Origin: CAYJIL01 sp964370235
GTDB taxonomy: Bacteria > Bacteroidota > Bacteroidia > Bacteroidales > Rikenellaceae
DNA: 34,354 nt
NCBI GenBank assembly: GCA_964370235.1
Contig: CAYJIL010000012.1
Span: 1 to 34,354 of the forward strand
Direction: 5' to 3'
The position numbers and the translations under genes were made by a program. Below the pieces are notes generated by a model that made no database searches, was not told the origin of the DNA, and was given only the letters and a program-made list of their open reading frames with translations. Below, one piece after another: positions 8,169 to 14,596 of this stretch. How positions within the stretch are numbered: the stretch's first letter is position 1; the number at the start of each line of letters is the position of its first letter.

Positions 8169-8223
8169 CATTAATATATTTTGAGGCTCTCTAAAATCTT
8201 GTGATTTTAGAGAGCCTCTTTTT
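8169..8223 (+). repeat. duplicate 55-base contig overlap (second terminator copy)
   Basis: Base-for-base copy of 8014-8068, including the terminator hairpin and T-tract. Best explained as a k-mer overlap between contigs rather than a biological repeat. If collapsed, the GH3-to-isomerase intergenic region shrinks from 274 to about 119 bases. Confidence 0.93.
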
Positions 8224-8280
8224 ATAATTTCAATATTTATAGCGAGCTTATGACGTGCATAAATCCTTGGTGCTAATATA

Positions 8281-9204
8281 TTATATTTTTGCCTGCTTCC
8301 ACTGCTTATTTAGCAGATCAACAGCAGCAGTAAGAGCACCTTTGCGATCGTCGCCCTTGCAACCACACTCAAAACTAACGTGTCCTGTGTAGCCAAGCAT
8401 CTTTAGAGCCTTAAAGCCATCTACGTAGTTGTCTACCTCGCCATCTTGCCCCGGGATAGAGCGTGTTGCACGGCTAGCAATGTGAACGTGATTCATTAAA
8501 TCGCCACCCGACAAGAATGCTCCCATATCCGAAGTCTCCTCGGCCGTCATGTGCCAATAATCACCCATACACCTAAGACCATCGCTCTTTGAGTCACGAC
8601 ACATAGAGGCTGCATCGGCAACTTGGCGCAAATAGAATGCCTCTTTGCGGTTTAGTGGCTCAAGAATAAGGGTTGTGCCATGCTGCACACCATATTCGCC
8701 AAGCTCGGTTAGTTGCTCAATCAAAAAATCTCGTGTAGCCTGTGTGTGTGGATAGCAAGGCTTGTGTCCATTAAAAGCAGGTACCATAATCATACCTACA
8801 CTTCCTAGCTCGCCAGCGGCTGCCATAATCTCTTTTGACGAAGATATGCACTTGTCTCGGCGTGCTTTGTCTTCACACAAGATAAACTCGTCAAAACCTG
8901 CACAAATAGCGCTCACTTTGATATTGCGCCCCTTTAGTGCACGCTCGATTTCGGGTACACGAGCAGCAAGCCCTTTGCCACCTAGCTCAAGACCCACAAC
9001 TCCTAGGCTCTCCATAAAGTCAAGCTTCTCCTCTAGCGTATCGCCATAACATACCCACTCTTGAAACGCAAGGTTGAGCCCATTGTCACCTCCTTTTTTG
9101 GGAGCAGGCGATGGCATACAGCTACTTGCAAAAGAAGAACCAACAGCTAGCGTTGCAACACTCGCTAGCGAACCTTTAATGAAATCTTTTCTGTTTATTG
9201 ACAT
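8281..9204 (-). CDS. exported TIM-barrel sugar isomerase/epimerase-like lipoprotein
   Basis: The product is a 307-residue member of the xylose isomerase-like TIM-barrel family (AP endonuclease 2 fold; includes hydroxypyruvate isomerase, IolE/IolI and sugar phosphate epimerases). The N-terminus MSINRKDFIKGS followed by a hydrophobic stretch resembles the RKDFIK-type (Tat-like) leaders common on Bacteroidota periplasmic enzymes, and FASSC ends in a possible lipidated Cys29. Likely metal ligands sit in LILEPLNR (Glu), MGDYWHM (Asp, His), NHVHIA (His) and HVSFECGCKG (Glu). Substrate is unknown; an exported carbohydrate-modifying enzyme is the best guess. No consensus promoter was seen in the 84 bases before it. 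The Smr gene lies upstream on the same strand. Confidence 0.85.
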   Translation of the reverse strand: MSINRKDFIKGSLASVATLAVGSSFASSCMPSPAPKKGGDNGLNLAFQEWVCYGDTLEEKLDFMESLGVVGLELGGKGLAARVPEIERALKGRNIKVSAICAGFDEFILCEDKARRDKCISSSKEIMAAAGELGSVGMIMVPAFNGHKPCYPHTQATRDFLIEQLTELGEYGVQHGTTLILEPLNRKEAFYLRQVADAASMCRDSKSDGLRCMGDYWHMTAEETSDMGAFLSGGDLMNHVHIASRATRSIPGQDGEVDNYVDGFKALKMLGYTGHVSFECGCKGDDRKGALTAAVDLLNKQWKQAKI

Positions 9205-9288
9205 AACATTTATTGTTTAGGTTAATAATCTGCATTATGTTATAAAAAATATATTCTTGTTGTGTGTGCATTAAAACACCAAAAGACT

Positions 9289-10167
9289 CTAATAGAATAT
9301 CATAATTGCACCATATCCATATTCACGGAACGATGCGTCTTGGTATGCAACCTTTGGGTAGTTACGCCCAAGGAGCTTAGTCATCTCGTATTTTAACTTA
9401 CCCTTGCCAACACCATGTATAAATACAATTTTGCCATGATCGCCACTTTTTAGCGCAGCATCAAGCACTATGGTGAATCGGCTCATTTGTGCCGTTAATA
9501 TCTCGCCCGGAGTCATACCCTCTGTCGAAGATAGTATTTCGTTAGCATGCAGATCGACAACCTCGATGTCGCTCTTTTTGGCTGGCTTTGGCTCCTGCTT
9601 TTTCTCGGGCTTAACACCCATGCGGCGTGCTAGCTCATCCAACGGAATATTTGCAGGGCGTTGTGCCTTTGGCTCTGGGGCTGGCTCTATTGGCGCCTCT
9701 TTTTGTGGTTGAGGTTCTGGTTTTGCTTTTTCTTGCACTACCATTGTGCGCTCATACTCTGCCTCTTGTTCTTTGCGATCTATCTCGATGCTAACACGGT
9801 TTACCTCGGTAACAGTACGGCGATAGTTCTCTCTAATGGCATTAAGGTCGATAATCTCCTCGTCGGGATCTTCGACTAGGCTCACTTTGCCATATCGTTG
9901 CGATGCCCTAAAGCGTGGCTTTGCCTCTCGTTTCTCCTCTTCGCTTTTTGCTGGGCGTTTTACTCTGCCGGGCTTGTGATCCGATACCCCAATCAAAGAG
10001 ATAGCACGAAGCTCCTCTTCTTTTGCAACAGCAACAATTTGATCCATCGTTACTGGAATACCAAAACCATCCTCTACCTCAACAGTGACTACCGCACCTT
10101 TTATGGCTGTGACAATTCCTTCGCCAGTATCGGTCAAAAACTTTACTCTATCTCCTACTCTTATCAT
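9289..10167 (-). CDS. DUF2027 and Smr-domain protein
   Basis: A Bacteroidota-type protein with an N-terminal DUF2027/SH3-like segment (MIRVGDRVKFLTDTGEGIVT, residues 1-50), a charged low-complexity middle rich in Lys, Glu and Pro (about 70-200), and a C-terminal Smr domain (about 200-292). Smr signatures are DLHANEI at residue 205 (consensus DLHG) and FIHGVGKGKLK (consensus HGxGxGxL). Smr domains, best known from MutS2 and SmrB, bind or cut nucleic acids, in SmrB mRNA on collided ribosomes. There is no MutS ATPase here, so it is not MutS2. The Gly-to-Ala change in DLHA is the only departure seen in the two signatures. It is divergent from queA with interlocked promoters; a ribosome-associated role is inference only. 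Confidence 0.9.
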   Translation of the reverse strand: MIRVGDRVKFLTDTGEGIVTAIKGAVVTVEVEDGFGIPVTMDQIVAVAKEEELRAISLIGVSDHKPGRVKRPAKSEEEKREAKPRFRASQRYGKVSLVEDPDEEIIDLNAIRENYRRTVTEVNRVSIEIDRKEQEAEYERTMVVQEKAKPEPQPQKEAPIEPAPEPKAQRPANIPLDELARRMGVKPEKKQEPKPAKKSDIEVVDLHANEILSSTEGMTPGEILTAQMSRFTIVLDAALKSGDHGKIVFIHGVGKGKLKYEMTKLLGRNYPKVAYQDASFREYGYGAIMIFY

Positions 10168-10207
10168 TATAGCTATATCTTTTTACTTTTGTTTCACGTT
10201 ATCCATA

Positions 10208-10238
10208 CAAATATATTAACTTTGCACGATAATTCAAA
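10208..10238 (-). promoter_or_regulatory. promoter of the DUF2027-Smr gene
   Basis: On the minus strand TTTG (10235-10238), a 19-base spacer and TATATTTG (10208-10215), a perfect Bacteroidota consensus. The expected start is about 10203, giving a leader of roughly 36 nt. It overlaps the queA -7 box. Confidence 0.8.
10217..10224 (+). promoter_or_regulatory. queA -7 promoter box
   Basis: TAACTTTG fits TAnnTTTG exactly. The -33 element is poor: the nearest TTTG (10188-10191) is 25 bases away instead of 19-21. It is one base from the divergent Smr -7 box, with a leader of about 13 nt to the ATG at 10243. Confidence 0.65.
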
Positions 10239-10242
10239 AAGG

Positions 10243-11460
10243 ATGGATAAAGTTATAGATATGGAGCTCTTTAGGTATGAGCTACCAGAGGATAGAATTG
10301 CAAAATATCCACTAGAGGATAGATCTAAGAGTAAATTACTTCTATATAGAGAGGGCGAGATTGCCACTTCAAGGTTTGATAAAATTACAGAGCATCTCCC
10401 TAGTGGGGCTATGCTAGTGTTTAACAACACAAAGGTGATTGCAGCACGCCTAATTTTCTTTAAGGAGAGTGGTGCAAAGATAGAGATATTGGCACTCGAG
10501 CCAAGCTATCCTGCCGATTATGAACGCATGTTTGCTACTTGTGAGCCGTGCCGTTGGTCGGCAATGGTGGGTGGTGCAAAAAGATGGAAAAGCGGCAAAC
10601 TATCGCTTACACACAGCCACGAGGGCAGCCAAATAACGCTCTTTGCCGAACTTGTAGAGAGGGGCGAGGGGAAGTTTATTGTCGAATTCTCGTGGAGCGA
10701 TACCACCAAAACATTTGGGCAGGTGCTCGAACACTTTGGCAAAATGCCACTACCGCCATACCTCGATAGAGAGCTAACAGACGAGGACAGCACTCGCTAC
10801 CAAACGGTGTATAGTCGCCATCTAGGGTCGGTAGCAGCACCCACAGCAGGGCTTCACTTCACAGACCAAGTGTTGGCAGAGCTAACAAATAGTGGTATAT
10901 CAAAGCAAGAGGTGACGCTACACGTGGGGGCAGGTACATTTTTGCCCGTTAAGGCAAGTAATGCAGCCGACCATGTTATGCACACCGAACATTTTTCGAT
11001 TTCGCTTGATTCGCTAAAAGCAATTAGGGATAAATTATCAAATATTATTGCCGTTGGTACAACATCGGTGCGCACGCTTGAGTCGCTATCGGTGATTGGC
11101 TATCGCTGCTGGGCAAAACAAAGCGACCCGCTATCAAAAGTAGTTGGGCAGTGGGAGGCATACGACATACCTTGTGAGGTGTGCCCAAAGGAGATATTCG
11201 ATTCGCTTATTGCACACCTAGAGCAACAAGGGCTCACAAAGCTAGAGGCAAAGACACAAATAATGATTACCCCCGAGTATAAATTTAGAGTTATATCGGG
11301 GCTTGTTACAAACTTTCACCAGCCATCATCGACTTTGCTACTGTTAATTAGTGCAGTGGTGGGCGACAAATGGCGTGATATATATAGCTATGCACTTGAA
11401 CAAGGGTATAGGTTTTTGAGCTATGGCGACTCCTCGCTATTAATGATAGATAAACGATGA
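10243..11460 (+). CDS. queA: S-adenosylmethionine:tRNA ribosyltransferase-isomerase QueA
   Basis: Transfers and isomerises the ribosyl group of SAM onto preQ1-modified tRNA to make epoxyqueuosine, the penultimate step of queuosine synthesis. The start at 10243 (MDKVIDMELFRYELPEDRIA) is chosen because the family begins just before YELPE and a -7 box lies 19 bases upstream. The open frame extends back to 9898 but overlaps the Smr gene; an ATG at 10261 is also possible. Motifs include LVFNNTKVIAARL, APTAGLHFT, LHVGAGTFLPV, GTTSVRTLES, NFHQPSSTLLLLISA and YRFLSYGDSSLL. The product is 405 residues, normal for the phylum. Its TGA stop overlaps the ygiQ ATG in ATGA, so the two genes are translationally coupled. 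Other queuosine genes are not in the window. Confidence 0.96.
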   Translation: MDKVIDMELFRYELPEDRIAKYPLEDRSKSKLLLYREGEIATSRFDKITEHLPSGAMLVFNNTKVIAARLIFFKESGAKIEILALEPSYPADYERMFATCEPCRWSAMVGGAKRWKSGKLSLTHSHEGSQITLFAELVERGEGKFIVEFSWSDTTKTFGQVLEHFGKMPLPPYLDRELTDEDSTRYQTVYSRHLGSVAAPTAGLHFTDQVLAELTNSGISKQEVTLHVGAGTFLPVKASNAADHVMHTEHFSISLDSLKAIRDKLSNIIAVGTTSVRTLESLSVIGYRCWAKQSDPLSKVVGQWEAYDIPCEVCPKEIFDSLIAHLEQQGLTKLEAKTQIMITPEYKFRVISGLVTNFHQPSSTLLLLISAVVGDKWRDIYSYALEQGYRFLSYGDSSLLMIDKR

Positions 11461-13175
11461 AGAGCATAGAGATTAGAGATATTCCAACCTCGGCAAAAGA
11501 GGTAAAAAGGCTAGGCTGGGAGCAGCTAGATGTAATACTATTCACGGGTGATGCCTATGTAGATCACCCCTCGTTTGGTATTGCCGTTGTTGCACGCATA
11601 TTGCTAAAGGAGGGCTACAAAGTTGCCGTAGTGCCACAGCCCAACTGGAGGGACGATTTGCGAGACTTCAAAAAACTAGGCACACCACGCCTTTTCTTTG
11701 GAGTGAGTAGCGGAAACATGGACTCTATGGTAAACCACTACACGGCTGCCAAGAGGCTACGTAGCGACGATGCCTACACCTCTGGGGGCAAGGCTGGTGC
11801 ACGCCCCGACTATGCAACTAGCGTATATTCAAAAATTCTAAAAGAACTATATCCATCGGTGCCAGTAATTATTGGCGGTATAGAAGCATCGCTACGCCGA
11901 GTTACGCACTACGACTACTGGCAAGATAAGCTACTGCCATCTATTTTGGAAGATAGCAAAGCCGACATCCTGTGTTATGGCATGGGTGATAGAGCAATGG
12001 TTGATATTGCACGCACTTTTCACAATGGTTTTAACCTCAAAAGGCTAAGACGCATTAGGCAGGTAGCGTTTATCGCACCCAAAGATTTTATTAAAGATAC
12101 CGACCCCGATACCATCATCCTAAACTCGTTTGAGCAGTGCAAAAAGAGCAAAAAAGCGTTTGGCGAAAACTGGGTGCACATCGAGCGAGAATCTAATATG
12201 ATGGAGCCAAAACGTTTGGTCGAGCCCATTGGCGATAGGGTAGTTGTGGTAAACCCACCACTGCCATATCTTAGCCAAGAGGAGATAGATGCAACATATG
12301 ATTTGCCATTTACTCGACTTCCTCACCCCAGATATAGAGGCAAAGGCGACATTAGTGCCTTTCATATGATTAAATTCTCGGTAAATATGCACCGAGGGTG
12401 TTTTGGAGGGTGTAGCTTTTGCACCATCTCGGCACACCAAGGCAAGTTTATATCATCTCGTAGCGAGGGTTCTATACTCAAAGAGATTGAGCAAATATCA
12501 AAGATGGAGGACTTTAAAGGCGTTCTTAGCGACATTGGTGGCCCGTCGGCAAATATGTATCGCATGGCAGGTAAAAACCAAGAGTTGTGCCAAAAGTGTA
12601 AACGACCATCGTGCATATTCCCAAAAGTGTGTAAGAACCTCGATAACGACCATGCCCCCCTTACAAAGCTATATCGCCGTATAGACTCTTTGCCATATAT
12701 TAAGCACGCCTTTATTGGCAGCGGCATTAGGTATGATATGATAGACGAAGGCTCATATCGCACATACCTAGAGCAGGTTATCACCCGCCACACATCGGGC
12801 AGGCTAAAGGTTGCACCCGAGCACACACAAGATCAGGTGCTTTCGCTCATGCGTAAGCCTACGTTCGATCTTTTTGATAGGCTAAACAGCCACTTCAAAG
12901 GGGTGTGCCAAAAGCATAATTTGCGCTATCAGCTAATTCCTTACTTTATATCCTCACACCCGGGTTGTGATATGGAGCAAATGAAAAAGCTATCGCAAAG
13001 AATGCGCCCACTGGGCTATACGCTAGAGCAGGTGCAAGATTTTACACCCACGCCAATGACTCTTTCGTCGGTAATATACTACACGGGCGAAGATCCATAT
13101 AGCGGTCAAAAGGTATTTGTAGAGCGAGATATGGGGCGAAAACGAGAACAAAAGAGCTTCTTCTTTAGGAGATAA
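11457..13175 (+). CDS. ygiQ: YgiQ-family radical SAM protein
   Basis: Radical S-adenosylmethionine enzyme of the YgiQ family, whose reaction is not established. The cluster motif is CFGGCSFC (Cys315, Cys319, Cys322; CxxxCxxC) in HRGCFGGCSFCTISAHQGK. The N-terminal half is a YgiQ-specific domain (GDAYVDHPSFG, GGIEASLRR, YDYWQDKLLPSILEDS), and the barrel is followed by GSGIRYDM and KVAPEH. A second cysteine group, CQKCKRPSCIFPKVC, follows the radical SAM motif and may bind another metal or cluster. At 572 residues it is shorter than E. coli YgiQ (about 740), mainly at the C-terminus. The start overlaps the queA stop by 4 bases. A link to queuosine or tRNA modification is suggested only by this pairing. 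Confidence 0.93.
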   Translation: MKSIEIRDIPTSAKEVKRLGWEQLDVILFTGDAYVDHPSFGIAVVARILLKEGYKVAVVPQPNWRDDLRDFKKLGTPRLFFGVSSGNMDSMVNHYTAAKRLRSDDAYTSGGKAGARPDYATSVYSKILKELYPSVPVIIGGIEASLRRVTHYDYWQDKLLPSILEDSKADILCYGMGDRAMVDIARTFHNGFNLKRLRRIRQVAFIAPKDFIKDTDPDTIILNSFEQCKKSKKAFGENWVHIERESNMMEPKRLVEPIGDRVVVVNPPLPYLSQEEIDATYDLPFTRLPHPRYRGKGDISAFHMIKFSVNMHRGCFGGCSFCTISAHQGKFISSRSEGSILKEIEQISKMEDFKGVLSDIGGPSANMYRMAGKNQELCQKCKRPSCIFPKVCKNLDNDHAPLTKLYRRIDSLPYIKHAFIGSGIRYDMIDEGSYRTYLEQVITRHTSGRLKVAPEHTQDQVLSLMRKPTFDLFDRLNSHFKGVCQKHNLRYQLIPYFISSHPGCDMEQMKKLSQRMRPLGYTLEQVQDFTPTPMTLSSVIYYTGEDPYSGQKVFVERDMGRKREQKSFFFRR

Positions 13176-13187
13176 AATCGCTTTTAC

Positions 13188-13211
13188 GCCACTAAAATTG
13201 GTGCTAGTGGC
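13188..13211 (+). other. stem-loop after ygiQ
   Basis: GCCACTA (13188-13194) pairs with TAGTGGC (13205-13211) around a 10-base loop. No T-tract follows, so a terminator call is weak. It lies between the ygiQ stop and the thyA -7 box. Confidence 0.35.
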
Positions 13212-13234
13212 TGTGATTATCCAATTAAATTATC

Positions 13235-13242
13235 TATTTTTG
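13235..13242 (+). promoter_or_regulatory. thyA -7 promoter box
   Basis: TATTTTTG fits TAnnTTTG; no good TTG at the -33 distance was seen. The predicted start is about 13249, with a leader of about 32 nt. It probably drives thyA-folA and the genes behind them. Confidence 0.55.
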
Positions 13243-13280
13243 TAGACTTAACACGAGTGTACGAAAATAGATAATTTATT

Positions 13281-14075
13281 ATGATACAATACCATAATCT
13301 ACTGCGTGAGATTCTCACAAACGGAACAACCAAGAGCGACCGCACAGGCACAGGCACAAAGAGTATATTTGGCTACCAAATGCGCTTTAACCTAGAGGAT
13401 GGATTTCCTGTTCTAACAACAAAAAAACTACACCTACGTTCGATCATTCACGAGCTACTATGGTTTTTGAGTGGCGATACCAACATAAAATATTTGCACG
13501 ATAATAAAGTTTCAATTTGGGATGAATGGGCCGACGAAAACGGCGACCTAGGGCCAGTGTATGGCTATCAGTGGCGCTCGTGGGAGGCTCCAAATGGCGA
13601 AACCATCGATCAAATCACAAACCTTATTGAGATGATTCGCACAAACCCCGACTCTCGCCGTTTGATTGTGTCGGCATGGAACCCTGCACAGGTAGACAAA
13701 ATGGCTCTTCCGCCTTGTCACACCATGTTTCAGTTTTATGTAGCCGATGGCAAACTATCGTGTCAGCTCTACCAGCGTAGTGCCGATGTGTTCTTGGGTG
13801 TGCCGTTCAACGTTGCATCCTATGCACTACTTACAATGATGGTGGCAAAGGTAACGGGGCTAAAAGTGGGTGAGTTTGTGCATACGCTTGGCGATGCACA
13901 CCTATACCTTAACCATATCGAGCAGGCCGAACTTCAACTTACAAGAGATTTTAAGAGCCTGCCAGTTATGAAAATTACAAAAGATACAGACGATATATTT
14001 AGCTTTAGGTACGAAGATTTTGAGCTAGAGGGCTATGATGCACACCCAACAATAAAAGCACCAATAGCAGTATAA
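13281..14075 (+). CDS. thyA: thymidylate synthase ThyA
   Basis: Converts dUMP and methylenetetrahydrofolate to dTMP and dihydrofolate. The 264-residue length matches E. coli ThyA, and the catalytic nucleophile is Cys146 in LPPCHTMFQFYV, the same residue number as in E. coli. Other signatures are SDRTGTGTKSIFGYQMRFNL, WDEWADENGDLGPVYGYQWR, SRRLIVSAWNP, LYQRSADVFLGVPFN and HTLGDAHLYLNH. The folate-binding C-terminus ends in KAPIAV, as expected. The dihydrofolate it makes is recycled by the folA product encoded 34 bases downstream, a common gene pair. Confidence 0.99.
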   Translation: MIQYHNLLREILTNGTTKSDRTGTGTKSIFGYQMRFNLEDGFPVLTTKKLHLRSIIHELLWFLSGDTNIKYLHDNKVSIWDEWADENGDLGPVYGYQWRSWEAPNGETIDQITNLIEMIRTNPDSRRLIVSAWNPAQVDKMALPPCHTMFQFYVADGKLSCQLYQRSADVFLGVPFNVASYALLTMMVAKVTGLKVGEFVHTLGDAHLYLNHIEQAELQLTRDFKSLPVMKITKDTDDIFSFRYEDFELEGYDAHPTIKAPIAV

Positions 14076-14109
14076 AAATATTATTAGTATCTGGTAAAAT
14101 TTAGAAAAA

Positions 14110-14592
14110 ATGGAAATTTCGGTAGTAGTAGCAATGGCAAGTAATAGAGCCATTGGCAAAGATAACACACTGCTTTGGCATATAAGCGAAGATCTAAAAT
14201 ATTTTAAGGCTCTCACTATGGGGGCACCCATAGTAATGGGGCGTAAAACCTATGAGTCGATTGGTCGCCCACTACCGGGTAGACGCAATGTAGTATTATC
14301 ACGAAATAGCGAGCTAGAGATAGCTGGGTGTGAGTGTTACACCTCGCTAGATAGCGCGCTAGCTGCCTTGGCTAGCGAAGAAAAAGTATTTGTTATTGGG
14401 GGTGGTCAAATATATGAGCAAGCGCTCGATGTGGCTACAAAACTATACGTAACAGAGGTTAGTGGCGAGTATGATGCCGACACCTACTTTCCTGCCATTG
14501 GTTCGCAGTGGCAAGAGCACAGCCGCCAAGATTATGCCAAGGGCGAAAAGTTTGATGGTTCGTTTTCGTTTGTTAGCTACATAAAAAAATAG
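14110..14592 (+). CDS. folA: dihydrofolate reductase
   Basis: Reduces dihydrofolate to tetrahydrofolate with NADPH, closing the cycle opened by ThyA. The 160-residue protein shows the family pattern: VVVAMASNRAIGKDNTLLWH at the N-terminus, with the acidic active-site residue in HISEDLKYFK, then PIVMGRKTYESIGRPLPGR, NVVLSRN and VFVIGGGQIYEQAL, the NADPH-binding glycine loop. It ends close to the beginning of the AddB-like gene (4-base gap), consistent with one transcript. There is no sign of the plasmid-type trimethoprim-resistant forms. Confidence 0.98.
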   Translation: MEISVVVAMASNRAIGKDNTLLWHISEDLKYFKALTMGAPIVMGRKTYESIGRPLPGRRNVVLSRNSELEIAGCECYTSLDSALAALASEEKVFVIGGGQIYEQALDVATKLYVTEVSGEYDADTYFPAIGSQWQEHSRQDYAKGEKFDGSFSFVSYIKK

Positions 14593-14596
14593 AACA

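Noticed and set aside
8014..8223. 55-base direct repeats as an attachment site or mobile-element target duplication
   Set aside because: The repeats abut 100 N exactly, and the same length recurs at a second gap, which points to the assembler; there is no integrase or transposase in the window.
9898..10242. 115-codon N-terminal extension of the queA frame
   Set aside because: It overlaps the Smr coding region on the other strand, contains the promoter boxes and has no similarity to QueA N-termini; the ATG at 10243 fits the family.
12362..12826. 154-codon minus-strand frame inside ygiQ
   Set aside because: It lies opposite the radical SAM core with its conserved cysteines; it is a shadow frame with no family features.
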